Shown piece by piece: positions 33,466 to 45,360 of a stretch of 64,000 nt of DNA. Each line of letters starts with the position of its first letter. The stretch's first letter is position 1. The position numbers and the translations under genes are program-made. This stretch comes from JACCYJ01 sp038198775 (lineage in GTDB: Bacteria > Actinomycetota > Actinomycetes > Propionibacteriales > Nocardioidaceae). The notes beneath the pieces are model-generated. The model had not been told where the DNA came from and ran no database searches. It was given only the letters and a program-made list of their open reading frames with translations. The stretch is from the NCBI GenBank assembly GCA_038198775.1, contig JBBPZV010000039.1, forward strand, positions 1 through 64,000, read 5' to 3'.

Positions 33466-36033
33466 TCACTCGGGCGAGCCCACCGGGTGCGGCCAGGCGA
33501 CCAGCCCCATCTCGGCGGGGGCGGAGAGGAGCTCGTGATGCGGCAGGACGCGCACGTTGTAGCCGAAGGGGCCGGTGCGGTCCAAGACCACTTCGGCGCC
33601 GAAGCGGTGGCGCCCGTCACCCAGATCCGCCAGCGGGCGCAACGGAGACTCGATGCTGTCGCCAATCGAGTCGTCGTCGCCGACCCGGCCGTGGACGACC
33701 GCGACCTCCACGTCCTGCGGCTGCAGCGCACCGAGCAGCACCGAAGCCTGGACGGTCAGCGTCGATCCCACCTCCGGTGCGTCGCCGACCCCGAAGGTCT
33801 CGACGTGCTCGATCTCGACCGCGGGCCATCCCTCCCGGATGCGCCGCTTCCAGGCGGCGAGCGAGCGAGCGCCTTCGTGATCGGCGTCCAGCGCCCGGAC
33901 GGTCCGTGCGGTCGGCAGGTACAGCTGATCCACGTACTCGCGCAGCATCCGGGTCGAAAGCACCTTCGGCCCCAGCGAGGTCATCGTGTGGCGGACCATC
34001 TCCAACCACCGCGACGGCAGCCCGTCACTGTCCCGGTCGTAGAACCGCGCGGCGACATCCTTCTCGACCAGGTCGTACAGCGCGTGGGCCTCGAGGACGT
34101 CGCGTCGGTCCGCATCGACCACACCGTCCGCCGACGGGATCGCCCACCCGTTGGTGCCGTCGTACCACTCGTCCCACCAGCCGTCCAGGATCGACAGGTT
34201 CAGCCCGCCGTTGAGCGCGGCCTTCATGCCGGAGGTGCCGCATGCCTCGTACGGGCGCAGCGGATTGTTCAGCCACACGTCGCACCCGGGATACAGCGGC
34301 TGCGCCATCGCGATGTCGTAGTCCGGCAGGAACACGATGCGGTGCCGCACCTCGCGGTCGTCGCTGAAGCGGACCAGCTCCTGGATCAGGCGCTTGCCGC
34401 CGTCGTCGGCGGGATGCGCCTTGCCGGCGATCACCAGCTGCACCGGCCGCTCCGGGTCGAGCAGCAGCGACTTCAACCGGGTGGGATCGGACAGCATCAA
34501 GGTGAGCCGCTTGTACGAGGGCACCCGCCGGGCGAAGCCGATCGTGAGCACGTCCGGGTCGAGGACCGAGTCGACCCATCCCAGCTCGGCCGGTGCGGCA
34601 CCACGCTGCCGCCAGGAGTCGTACAAGCGGCGCCGGGCATCGAGCACGAGCCGTTCGCGCAGCGAGCGCTTGAGGTCCCACAGCTGCCGGGAGTCGAGGT
34701 CGCCGACGACCGAGAAGTCCGCGTTGGCGTCGTGCCCGGCCAGCCGCGAGACCTCCGGCGCCACCCAGGTCGGGGCGTGCACACCGTTGGTGATCGACGT
34801 GATCGGCACCTCCGGAGCGTCGAAGCCCGGCCACAGGCCGGCGAACATCGAGCGGCTGACCTGGCCATGCAGCGCGCTCACGCCGTTGGCGCGCTGCGCC
34901 AGACGCAGGCCCATCACCGCCATGTTGAACATCTTCGGGTCGCCGCCCGGGTAGTCCTCCGAGCCCAGCGCCAGGACCCGCTCGACCGGGACTCCGCGGC
35001 ACGCGTTCTCGCCGCCGAAGTGGCCCTCGACCAGCGACCGCGGGAAGCGGTCGATGCCGGCGGGTACCGGCGTGTGCGTGGTGAACACCGTGCCGGCGCG
35101 TGTCACCTCCAGAGCGGTGTCGAAGTCCAGCCCGTGGTCCTCGGTGAGCTCGCGGATCCGCTCCAGCCCGAGGAAGCCGGCATGGCCCTCGTTGGTGTGG
35201 TAGACCTCCGGGCCGGTCGTCGCCCGAATGCGGGCGAAGGTCCGCAACGCCCGGACGCCGCCGATGCCGAGCAGCATCTCCTGCAGCAACCGGTGCTCGA
35301 TGCCGCCGCCGTAGAGCCGATCCGTGACGTCGACGCCCAGCTCCGCGTTGGCCTTCTCCGCGGAGTCAAGCAGCAGCAGCGGGACCCGGCCGACCTGGGC
35401 GATCCAGATGCGCGCGGCCAGCTCTGCGCCGCCAGGCAGCCCGACGTGGACGTACGGCACGCTCCCGTCGTCCTCCCGCAGCAGCGTCAGCGGGAGCCCG
35501 TCCGGGTCCAGCACCGGGTACCGCTCTTGCTGCCAGCCCTCCGGCGACAGCGACTGGCGGAAGTACCCGGACCGGTAGAGCAACCCGACGCCGACCATGG
35601 GCACGCCCATGTCGCTGGCGGTCTTGAGGTGGTCTCCGGCCAGGATGCCGAGGCCACCGGAGTACTGCGGCAGCACTGCGGTGACTCCGAACTCGGGCGA
35701 GAAGTACGCGATGGCGCGCGGGCCGTCCTGACGTCGACCCTGCTGGTACCAGTGCGGGCCGGTGAGGTAGTCCTCGAGGTCGTCGCGCGCCACGCCCAAC
35801 CTGGCCCGGAACGCCGAGTCCTGTCCGAGCTCGTCGAGTCGTGACCGTGACAGGCTTCCCAGCAGGCGCACCGGGTCGTGCCCCGAATCGCGCCATCGCG
35901 CCGGATCGATCGCCGCGAAGAGGTCCTGGGTCGGCTCGTGCCACGACCAGCGCAGGTTGGTGGCCAGGTCGCTCAGCGGCTGCAGCGACTCCGGCAGTAC
36001 CGGACGGACGGTGAAACGCCGGATGGCTCGCAC
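33466..36033 (-). CDS. glgP: Alpha-glucan (maltodextrin/glycogen) phosphorylase
   Basis: An 855-residue phosphorylase of the short actinobacterial/thermophile type, with an N-terminal DUF3417 region (LPESLQPLSDLATNLRWSWH). It releases glucose 1-phosphate from alpha-1,4-glucan. Markers: YFSPEFGVTAVLPQYSGGLG, VYHTNEGHAGFLGLERI, TFTHTP-type FTTHTPVPAGIDRFP, and the PLP Lys604 in ACGTSGMKAALNGGLN. The GTG at 36033 is chosen; another GTG lies 6 bases upstream. The frame continues to 38007, but only as antisense of glgE. The gene diverges from glgE with 33 bases between starts. Confidence 0.95.
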   Translation of the reverse strand: MRAIRRFTVRPVLPESLQPLSDLATNLRWSWHEPTQDLFAAIDPARWRDSGHDPVRLLGSLSRSRLDELGQDSAFRARLGVARDDLEDYLTGPHWYQQGRRQDGPRAIAYFSPEFGVTAVLPQYSGGLGILAGDHLKTASDMGVPMVGVGLLYRSGYFRQSLSPEGWQQERYPVLDPDGLPLTLLREDDGSVPYVHVGLPGGAELAARIWIAQVGRVPLLLLDSAEKANAELGVDVTDRLYGGGIEHRLLQEMLLGIGGVRALRTFARIRATTGPEVYHTNEGHAGFLGLERIRELTEDHGLDFDTALEVTRAGTVFTTHTPVPAGIDRFPRSLVEGHFGGENACRGVPVERVLALGSEDYPGGDPKMFNMAVMGLRLAQRANGVSALHGQVSRSMFAGLWPGFDAPEVPITSITNGVHAPTWVAPEVSRLAGHDANADFSVVGDLDSRQLWDLKRSLRERLVLDARRRLYDSWRQRGAAPAELGWVDSVLDPDVLTIGFARRVPSYKRLTLMLSDPTRLKSLLLDPERPVQLVIAGKAHPADDGGKRLIQELVRFSDDREVRHRIVFLPDYDIAMAQPLYPGCDVWLNNPLRPYEACGTSGMKAALNGGLNLSILDGWWDEWYDGTNGWAIPSADGVVDADRRDVLEAHALYDLVEKDVAARFYDRDSDGLPSRWLEMVRHTMTSLGPKVLSTRMLREYVDQLYLPTARTVRALDADHEGARSLAAWKRRIREGWPAVEIEHVETFGVGDAPEVGSTLTVQASVLLGALQPQDVEVAVVHGRVGDDDSIGDSIESPLRPLADLGDGRHRFGAEVVLDRTGPFGYNVRVLPHHELLSAPAEMGLVAWPHPVGSPE

Positions 36034-36066
36034 CGGCACGACGGTACCGCCGCTAGGTTGGCGCCG

Positions 36067-38027
<1,961 letters not shown>

Positions 38028-38031
<4 letters not shown>

Positions 38032-39737
38032 ACCACGACGTCGGCAGCGCCGAGGTGCGCAGCGAGGACCCGTACTGGTTCAAGCGGGCGGTGTTCTACG
38101 AGGTCTTGGTGCGCTCCTTCCGAGACTCCAGCGGCGACGGCGTCGGGGACCTGCGCGGGCTGGCCGAGAAGCTCGACTACCTCGCCTGGCTGGGGGTGGA
38201 CTGCCTGTGGCTGCCGCCGTTCTACCCCTCGCCGCTGCGCGACGGCGGCTACGACGTGTCCTCCTACACCGACGTCGCCGCCGACATCGGGAACCTGGAG
38301 GACTTCAAGGTCCTCGTTGACTCCTCCCACGCCCACGGGATACGGGTGATCGTCGACTTCGTCATGAACCACACCTCCGACCAGCACCCGTTCTTCCAGG
38401 CCTCCCGCAATCATCCGGAGGGGCCGTACGGCGACTTCTACGTGTGGTCGGACACCAACGACCGCTGGCCCGAGGCGCGGGTCATCTTCGTCGACACCGA
38501 GCAGTCGAACTGGGCCTGGGACCCGGTCCGGGGACAGTACTACTGGCACCGCTTCTACTCCCACCAGCCCGACCTCAACTTTGCCAATCCACGCGTGCAC
38601 GACGCGATCATCGAGGCGTTGTCATTCTGGCTCGAGATCGGCATCGACGGGTTCCGGCTCGACGCCGTGCCGTACCTGTACGAGCGGGACGGCACCAACG
38701 GCGAGAACCTCCCGGAGACGCACGAGTTCTTGCGCAAGGTGCGCGGCTACGTCGACGAGCACTACCCGGGGCGGGTCCTGCTCGCGGAGGCAAACCAGTG
38801 GCCGACAGATGTCGTCGACTACTTCGGCGACCCCGAGGCCGGCGGCGACGAGTGCCACATGTGCTTCCACTTCCCGGTGATGCCTCGCATCTTCATGGCG
38901 GTGCGCCGCCAGTCGAGGTACCCGATCTCGGAGATCATGGCTCAGACGCCGCCGATTCCGGACTCGTGCCAGTGGGGCATCTTCTTGCGCAACCACGACG
39001 AGCTCACGCTCGAGATGGTGACCGACGACGACCGCGACTACATGTGGGCTGAGTACGCCACCGACCCGCGGATGAAGGCCAACATCGGCATCCGGCGCCG
39101 GCTGGCGCCGCTGCTGGACAACGACGTCAACCAGATGGAGCTGTTCACGGCGCTGCTGCTGAGCCTGCCCGGCTCCCCGGTCCTCTACTACGGTGACGAG
39201 ATCGGCATGGGCGACAACATCTGGCTCGGCGACCGCGACGGGGTGCGTACCCCGATGCACTGGACGCCGGACCGCAACGCGGGGTTCTCCAGTGCCACGC
39301 CCGGCCGGCTGGCGCTGCCGGTGATCATGGACCCCGTCTTCGGATACCAGGCGGTCAACGTCGAGGCGCAGCTGGCGAACACCTCCTCGCTGCTGCACTG
39401 GACCCGGCGGATGATCCACATCCGGGGCCAGCACCCGGCCTTCGGGCTCGGCGGCTTCCGCGACCTCGGCGGCAGCAACCCGGCGGTGCTGGCGTACCTT
39501 CGCGAGTTCGGCGACGACGTCATGATGTGCGTCCACAACCTCTCCCGCTTCCCTCAGCCGGTGGAGCTCGACCTGCGCGCGTTCGCCGGCGTGCAGCCGA
39601 TCGAGACCCTCGGCGGTGTCGAGTTCCCCGCCGTCGGCGAGCTCCCGTACCTGCTGACGCTCGGCGGCTACGGCTTCTACTGGTTCCGGCTCCGGCGGCC
39701 GCAGGACGACCCTGACGGGGGGGAGCGGCCCTCGTGA
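38028..39737 (+). CDS. treS: Trehalose synthase (maltose alpha-D-glucosyltransferase)
   Basis: A 569-residue GH13_16 enzyme interconverting trehalose and maltose. Sequence markers: YWFKRAVFYEVLVRSFRDSS, IVDFVMNHTSDQHPFFQ, nucleophile Asp212 in IDGFRLDAVPYLYERDGTN, acid/base Glu254 in VLLAEANQWP, and RNHDELTLEMVTD. The 42-residue spacing between Asp and Glu matches mycobacterial TreS. There is no fused maltokinase domain; that activity is the separate next gene. Overlaps glgE and mak by 4 bases each. Confidence 0.97.
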
Positions 39738-41107
39738 GCGAGCCGTTCCGGGCCGCGATCGCCGACTACCTCGGTCGGCAGCGGTGGTTCGCAGGAGGTG
39801 CCGCGCGGATACGCGAAGTCCACCCGTTGCCCTGGCTGAGCCCGCCGGAGCACGAGCCGCGGGTCCGGGTCGAGCTGGTGACGGTGGCGGCGGAGCCGGC
39901 CGACTCCGTCTATTGCGTGCCGATGTCCTACTACTCCGCGGAGCACCCGCCGTACGAGCACGCCCTCGTCGGCACCTGCGTCGACGCGGAGGGGAACACC
40001 TGGACGGCCTACGACGCACTGCACGACCGGGCCGCGGTCCGTTGGCTGGTCGATGGCTTCGCGACCGAGGCGGCGGCCGGCGGGTTGCGCTACCACGTGA
40101 CGGGCGAGCTGCGGCTGCCCGACGACGTCTCGTCGCTGGTCCTCACCGGTGAGCAGAGCAACACCTCGCTGGTCATCGGCGAGGACATGCTGTTGAAGGT
40201 CTTCCGCAAGGTGCAGCCGGGACGCAACCCCGACATCGAGGTGCACGCCGCCTTGCAGCACGCCGGGTCTCACGAAGTCGCACCGCTGCGCGGGTGGGTC
40301 GCGACCGACTCCGGCCCACCCGGCGGCTACGACATCGCCATGCTGCAGGACTTCCTGCGGACGGCCACCGACGGCTGGACCTACGCGCGGGCCAGCGTCC
40401 GCGACCTGCTGGCCGAGGGCGACCTCTACGCCGACGAGGTGGGCGGGGACTTCGCCGGTGAGGCCGAGCGCCTCGGTGTCACGGTGGCCCGGCTGCACAC
40501 CGACCTGGCCCGAGTGCTGCCAACCGTCAGGTGGGGGCCAGAGCAGCTGGCGGCGCTGAGCCTGCGCCTGCGCCGGCGGCTGCGCGAGGCCATCGCCGAG
40601 CTGCCGGAGCTGGCCGAGCACGCCGGCACCCTCGAGCGGGCCTACGCCGACCTCGGCGAGATCGAGCACCCGGTGCCGGCCCAGCGCGTGCACGGCGATC
40701 TCCACCTGGGTCAAGCGCTGCGGGCGGTCGACGGGTGGCGGATCATCGACTTCGAGGGCGAGCCGGCCAAGCCGTTGGCCGAGCGAACCGCGCCCGACTC
40801 CCCCGTCCGGGACCTGGCCGGCATGTTCCGGTCCTTCGACTACGCCGCCCACTCGGTGGCGCTGTCCGATGCCGCGGACCGGCAGCGCCAGCACCGGGCC
40901 GCGGAGTGGGCCCAGCGCAACCGGGAGGCGTTCTTCGCCGGGTACGCCGCCGAGCACGGCAGTGCCGGGTTCGAGCAGCACGCGCTGTTGCGTGCGTACG
41001 AGATCGACAAGGCCGTCTACGAGGCGGTCTACGAGAAGCACCACCGGCCGTCCTGGCTGGAGATCCCGCTGGCCGCCGTGCAGCGGCTCGCGGTGGTGGC
41101 GGCGTGA
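39734..41107 (+). CDS. mak: Maltokinase
   Basis: A 457-residue kinase that makes maltose 1-phosphate for GlgE. It has the eukaryotic-like kinase fold with an N-terminal cap: YLGRQRWFAGGAARIREV and LTGEQSNTSLVIGEDMLLK with the Lys. The catalytic loop is QRVHGDLHLGQAL and the metal Asp lies in WRIIDFEGEPAKPLAERT, then SPVRDLAGMFRSFDYAA. Start and stop overlap treS and glgB (GTGA), so translation is coupled along the operon. Confidence 0.96.
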   Translation: MSEPFRAAIADYLGRQRWFAGGAARIREVHPLPWLSPPEHEPRVRVELVTVAAEPADSVYCVPMSYYSAEHPPYEHALVGTCVDAEGNTWTAYDALHDRAAVRWLVDGFATEAAAGGLRYHVTGELRLPDDVSSLVLTGEQSNTSLVIGEDMLLKVFRKVQPGRNPDIEVHAALQHAGSHEVAPLRGWVATDSGPPGGYDIAMLQDFLRTATDGWTYARASVRDLLAEGDLYADEVGGDFAGEAERLGVTVARLHTDLARVLPTVRWGPEQLAALSLRLRRRLREAIAELPELAEHAGTLERAYADLGEIEHPVPAQRVHGDLHLGQALRAVDGWRIIDFEGEPAKPLAERTAPDSPVRDLAGMFRSFDYAAHSVALSDAADRQRQHRAAEWAQRNREAFFAGYAAEHGSAGFEQHALLRAYEIDKAVYEAVYEKHHRPSWLEIPLAAVQRLAVVAA

Positions 41108-43275
41108 CCAGCGCGTCGTCGGTCGACGTCGGCGAGCTCGACCGGCTCGTGGACGGCACCCATCGTGATCCGCACCGGGTCCTCGGGCCGCATCCGCACG
41201 GCGGCGCCCTGACGATCCGGGTGCTGGCCCCGGGGGCGAAGGCGGTGCAGGTCGATTCCGAGGACGGCCTGACCTCGCTCGAGCATGAGCACCGCGGGGT
41301 GTGGGTCGGGCTGCTCGAGCGCCCGGACACGGTCGGCTACCGGCTGCGGGTGACCGACCCCGGAGGAGAGGCGACGACTGTCGACGACCCGTACCGGTTC
41401 CTGCCGACCCTGGGCGACGTGGACCTCCACCTGTTCGGTGAGGGCAGGCACGAGCGGCTGTGGACCGTCCTCGGCGCGCACCCGCGCAGCTACCGGGAGC
41501 CGGCCGGGTCGATGTCGGGCACGTCGTTCGCGGTGTGGGCGCCTAACGCTCTGGGGGTGCGGCTGATCGGCGACTTCAACGGCTGGGAAGGCGCCGCGCG
41601 TCCGATGCGCTCGCTCGGCGCGTCCGGCGTGTGGGAGCTGTTCGTTCCGGGTGTGGCCAGCGGGGCCCGGTACAAGTACGCGGTGCTCGGAGCCGACGGC
41701 CACTGGCGCGACAAGGCGGACCCGATGGCCTTCGCCGCGCAGCCGCCGCCGCAGACCGCCTCGGTCGTCTTCGCCAGCACGTACTCATGGGACGACGAGG
41801 AGTGGCTTGCGAGCCGCGCCGGCGTGGACGCCTGCGAGCGCCCGATGAGCATCTACGAGGTCCACCTCGGCTCCTGGCGGCGAGGGCGCTCATACCGCGA
41901 CCTGGCCGCTGAGCTGGTCGGATACGTGACGTCGATGGGGTTCACCCACGTCGAGCTGATGCCGGTCATGGAGCACCCGTACGGCGGCTCCTGGGGATAC
42001 CAGGTCACCAGCTACTACGCCCCCACCGCGCGCTTCGGTGACCCGGACGACTTCCGGGCCCTGGTTGACGCGCTGCACGGGGCCGGGATCGCGGTGATCG
42101 TCGACTGGGTGCCGGCGCACTTCCCGAGGGACGCCTGGGCGCTGGCGCGCTTCGACGGGACACCGTTGTACGAGCACGCCGACCCGCACCGAGGCGAGCA
42201 CCCCGAGTGGGGAACGTACATCTTCGACTACGGGCGCAACGAGGTGCGCAACTTCCTGGTCGCCAACGCGCTGTACTGGCTGCAGGAGTTCCACGTCGAC
42301 GCGTTGCGCGTGGACGCCGTCGCCTCGATGCTCTACCTGGACTACTCCCGCCGCGAGGGGCAGTGGACGCCCAACGTGCACGGCGGCCGGGAGAACCTCG
42401 ACGCGGTCGCGTTCCTGCAGGAGGTCAACGCCACCTGCGCTCGGGCCGTGCCGGGATCGACGACCATCGCGGAGGAGTCGACGGCCTGGCCCGGCGTCAC
42501 CCGCCCCACCCACCTGGGCGGGCTCGGTTTCGACTTGAAGTGGAACATGGGCTGGATGCACGACTCGCTCGCCTACCTCCGGCATGACCCGGTGCACCGC
42601 TCGTACCACCACTCGCAGCTGACGTTCGCGATGATGTACGCGTACTCCGAGCACTTCGTGCTGCCGCTGTCGCACGACGAGGTCGTCCACGGCAAGGCCG
42701 CGCTGGCGCGCAAGATGCCCGGTGACCGCTGGCAACGGCTGGCCACCCTGCGGGCCTACCTGGCGTACCTGTGGGCTCATCCGGGCAAGCAGCTGGTGTT
42801 CATGGGCATCGAGCTCGGCCAGGAGTCCGAGTGGGCCGAGCAAGCCGAGCTGGACTGGTCGCTGCTCGACGATCCCGCGTCCGCCGGCGTCCACCTGCTG
42901 GTGCGCGACCTCAACACCGCCTACCGGGACCGTCCGGCGCTGTGGCTCCGCGACTCCGACCCGAGCGGGTTCGCGTGGATCGACGCCAACGACGCCACCA
43001 ACAACACGTTCAGCTTCGTGCGCAGCGACGGGGCGGGCGGGCTGGTGGCGTGCATCGCGAACTTCGCCGCCGTGCCGCACCAAGACTACCGCCTCGGGCT
43101 GCCGACGCCTGGTCCCTGGCGCGAGGTCGTCAACACCGACGCCCATGCGTACGGCGGCTCCGGCGTCGGCAACCTCGGGGTGGTCTCGGCGGTCGAGAAG
43201 CCCTGGCACGGCCTCCCGGCCTCGGCCACCTTGGTGATCCCGCCGCTGGCCACCCTCTGGCTCGCCCCGGCCTGA
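41104..43275 (+). CDS. glgB: 1,4-alpha-glucan branching enzyme
   Basis: A 723-residue GH13_9 branching enzyme with an extra N-terminal module (LVDGTHRDPHRVLGPHPHGG), then CBM48 (TSFAVWAPNALGVRLIGDFN). The nucleophile is Asp404 in VDALRVDAVASMLYLDYSR and the acid/base Glu457 in TTIAEESTAWPGVTRP; these match the residue numbers of the E. coli enzyme to within one. PLSHDEVVHGKAAL gives the transition-state His-Asp. It is the last gene of the GlgE operon and is followed 8 bases later by the second hairpin repeat. Confidence 0.97.
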   Translation: MTSASSVDVGELDRLVDGTHRDPHRVLGPHPHGGALTIRVLAPGAKAVQVDSEDGLTSLEHEHRGVWVGLLERPDTVGYRLRVTDPGGEATTVDDPYRFLPTLGDVDLHLFGEGRHERLWTVLGAHPRSYREPAGSMSGTSFAVWAPNALGVRLIGDFNGWEGAARPMRSLGASGVWELFVPGVASGARYKYAVLGADGHWRDKADPMAFAAQPPPQTASVVFASTYSWDDEEWLASRAGVDACERPMSIYEVHLGSWRRGRSYRDLAAELVGYVTSMGFTHVELMPVMEHPYGGSWGYQVTSYYAPTARFGDPDDFRALVDALHGAGIAVIVDWVPAHFPRDAWALARFDGTPLYEHADPHRGEHPEWGTYIFDYGRNEVRNFLVANALYWLQEFHVDALRVDAVASMLYLDYSRREGQWTPNVHGGRENLDAVAFLQEVNATCARAVPGSTTIAEESTAWPGVTRPTHLGGLGFDLKWNMGWMHDSLAYLRHDPVHRSYHHSQLTFAMMYAYSEHFVLPLSHDEVVHGKAALARKMPGDRWQRLATLRAYLAYLWAHPGKQLVFMGIELGQESEWAEQAELDWSLLDDPASAGVHLLVRDLNTAYRDRPALWLRDSDPSGFAWIDANDATNNTFSFVRSDGAGGLVACIANFAAVPHQDYRLGLPTPGPWREVVNTDAHAYGGSGVGNLGVVSAVEKPWHGLPASATLVIPPLATLWLAPA

Positions 43276-43282
43276 CGCGGCG

Positions 43283-43368
43283 TGCCGCTATCCCATGTTC
43301 ACCTGGGAAAGCGGCACTCCCAATGGCGCGCATCCCGTTCGAAGTGTTGCTCAGCCACGTGAAGTACG
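43283..43368 (+). repeat. Dispersed hairpin repeat, copy 2
   Basis: A hairpin with arms TGCCGCTATCCCA (43283-43295) and TGGGAAAGCGGCA (43304-43316), one mismatch, loop of eight bases. The block 43287-43368 aligns without gaps to 7263-7344 with 64 of 82 identical bases. The outer stem bases differ between copies in a way that keeps pairing (T-A in copy 1, C-G in copy 2). Relative to the gene it follows, this copy lies in the opposite order from copy 1, so it is not simply a directional terminator, although its place after glgB could let it act as one. Confidence 0.75.
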
Positions 43369-43442
43369 CGCCGGCCGGTACGGGTCGCCCGCCACCGGAC
43401 CAAGCCGGCCAGTCGCCAGCCGGCGATCCGTACCCTGGCCGG

Positions 43443-44339
43443 ATGTCCGCACCCGCCCGGCCGACGCTGCGAGACGGCGACGTCGAGCTGCTGGCCCGGC
43501 CGGAGCAGGGACGGGAGCTCGACTTCGTGGTGCTTCACGCCGGGGTCGTGGTGGGCCGCGTCGGGTTGCGTGGGGTCGGTGACCGCCAGGCAGAGCTGTC
43601 GTGGTCGACCCCCCGCGGTGACCACCTCGAGCTGGGCACCCGGGCGGTGCGGCTCCTGATCCGCCATGCCTTCGAAGACCTGGGGCTGATGCGGCTGGAG
43701 GCGTACGTCGCGCCGGATGACATGTCGTCCCTTCGGCTGGCTGCTCGCAGCGGCCTGCGGCGAGAGGGCCTCCTGAGGCGGCGGCAGGGCGTTGACGCCC
43801 AGCCTCGCGACCACGTCCTGCTGGCACGGCTGGTCGACGATCCCGACCCCCGCAGCCGCGAGGGCTTCGTCGCGATGCTCAACGCGTCGCTGCCGACCAA
43901 GCGCGTGATCGCCCAGGGGCTGCTGTACGACGACCAGGCCCGGGTGCTGCTTTGTGAGCTCACGTACAAGCCGGAGTGGGATCTGCCCGGCGGGGTCGTC
44001 GAGCCCGGTGAGTCCCCGGCGCGAGGAGTCGTGCGCGAGGTGCGAGAAGAGCTCGGCGTCGAGGTGGAGGTGCGCGGGCTCGTCACCGTCAACTGGCTCC
44101 CGCAGTGGCGCGGCTGGGACGACGCCTGCGTCTTCGTCTTCGACCTGGGGGTGCTCGACGCCACGCGGGCTGGTTCCCTTCGGCTCGAGCCCGCCGAGCT
44201 GGTCGCCGTTCACTGGTGTGAGCCAGCGGCCATCGAGGATCGGGCCGCGGATGCCACCGTGACCCTGTTGAGATATCTCACCGGCAAGCGGAACCCGGCC
44301 GCCTATCTCGAGATCGGCGCCGAGCCACCGCTTCCCTAG
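43443..44339 (+). CDS. GNAT-Nudix fusion protein
   Basis: A 298-residue protein with two domains. Residues 1-130 form an acetyltransferase of the RimJ/RimL type: VVLHAGVVVGRVGLRGVGD, LELGTRAVRLLIRHAFEDLG, YVAPDDMSSLRLAARSGLRR. Residues 145-290 form a Nudix hydrolase, with the box GGVVEPGESPARGVVREV followed by REELGV fitting the G-x5-E-x7-R-E-U-x-E-E-x-G-U pattern. The ATG at 43443 is used; an ATG at 43323 lies inside the repeat and is unlikely. The combination suggests processing of a nucleotide-linked or acyl-activated metabolite; the substrate is unknown. Single gene. Confidence 0.85.
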   Translation: MSAPARPTLRDGDVELLARPEQGRELDFVVLHAGVVVGRVGLRGVGDRQAELSWSTPRGDHLELGTRAVRLLIRHAFEDLGLMRLEAYVAPDDMSSLRLAARSGLRREGLLRRRQGVDAQPRDHVLLARLVDDPDPRSREGFVAMLNASLPTKRVIAQGLLYDDQARVLLCELTYKPEWDLPGGVVEPGESPARGVVREVREELGVEVEVRGLVTVNWLPQWRGWDDACVFVFDLGVLDATRAGSLRLEPAELVAVHWCEPAAIEDRAADATVTLLRYLTGKRNPAAYLEIGAEPPLP

Positions 44340-44406
44340 GTCCGCCCGAGCCCGGCGCACTCGTCCTGGCGGTGTGTTGGTGGCAGGAGCCGCCCCGCGA
44401 GCCGGC

Positions 44407-45318
44407 TCAGAACAAGGCGCTCGCCAGCCGGCGACGGGCGTCGGCGACCTGCGGGTCATCGGTGCCGACCACGGAGAACAGCTCCAGCAGCCGCTTCCGC
44501 ACCTCATCCCGCTCCGGTCCGACCGAGCGAGCGACGAGCCTCAGCAAGCGGTCGAAAGCGGCTTCGGTGTGCCCCTCCAGCACGTCGACGTCCGCAGCGA
44601 GCAGCTGTGCCGCGATGTCGTCTGGTGCGCTGGTCGCAGCGGCCCGTACGGCTTCGGGATCGGCGCCCTGAGCGCGCGCGGCCAGCCTGACCGCTGCCAG
44701 TCGCTCGGCGGCCTCCTCGTCCGCCGGGCTGACTGCGACGAGGTGCTCGTACGCGGCGATCGCGCCGTCGAGGTCCCCCGCGGCCAGCGCCTGGTCGCCG
44801 ACCGCGAAGCGGGGGTCGTCGACCGGCTCGTCCGGCTCGTCGGGACCGACGACCGCGCGTGGGGTGGCGCGGCCGGTGACGCCGTTGGCGGCAGCTACCT
44901 TGAGCAGCTCGTCGAGGTAACGGCGGGCATCCGCCTCGTCCACGGTGCCCTGGAAGAGCGGCACCGGCTGGCCCCGCACCAGCCCCAGCACGAACGGCAC
45001 CCCCTGAGCCCCGATGGCTGCGGCGATCTGCTGGTTGGCGTCCACGTCGACCAGCGCCAGCAGGAACCGTCCGGCCATCTCGTCAGCGAGCGCGGACAGC
45101 AGCTCGTTCTGCCGGATGCTCGCCGGCGCCCGGGGGCTCCAGAGCGACAGCACGACGACGTGGTCGAGGGACGCCTCCAGGACTTCGGTCTGGAACGCCT
45201 GCTCGTCGACGTCGACGACGTAGGCACCCGGGCCGCCAGGGCCACCGCCGGCAGGGACGGGACGCAGACCGGACAGGTCCACGGCCCCCGGTCGCGAGAA
45301 GTCCGAAGAGGAGGTCAT
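44407..45318 (-). CDS. YbbN-like thioredoxin-fold/TPR co-chaperone
   Basis: A 303-residue protein: thioredoxin fold (about 30-150) followed by a helical TPR region (about 160-300). The thioredoxin core is visible in VVVLSLWSPRAPASIRQNEL, FLLALVDVDANQQIAAAIGA and GVPFVLGLVRGQPVPLFQG. The redox motif C-x-x-C is replaced by SPRAPAS, so it cannot act as a disulfide reductase and is probably a protein-binding co-chaperone. The TPR part has FAVGDQALAAGDLDGAIAAY. Start at 45318 is one of two ATGs (45327 is the other). Confidence 0.87.
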   Translation of the reverse strand: MTSSSDFSRPGAVDLSGLRPVPAGGGPGGPGAYVVDVDEQAFQTEVLEASLDHVVVLSLWSPRAPASIRQNELLSALADEMAGRFLLALVDVDANQQIAAAIGAQGVPFVLGLVRGQPVPLFQGTVDEADARRYLDELLKVAAANGVTGRATPRAVVGPDEPDEPVDDPRFAVGDQALAAGDLDGAIAAYEHLVAVSPADEEAAERLAAVRLAARAQGADPEAVRAAATSAPDDIAAQLLAADVDVLEGHTEAAFDRLLRLVARSVGPERDEVRKRLLELFSVVGTDDPQVADARRRLASALF

Positions 45319-45360
45319 GGGCGCCATTGTGGCAACCCTCGTACGCCTTGGTGCCGCCGG

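Noticed and set aside
43323..43442. N-terminal extension of the GNAT-Nudix protein from the ATG at 43323
   Set aside because: This stretch is the dispersed repeat and shows no codon bias. The equivalent stretch of copy 1 lies outside any gene, and the GNAT domain starts at 43443.
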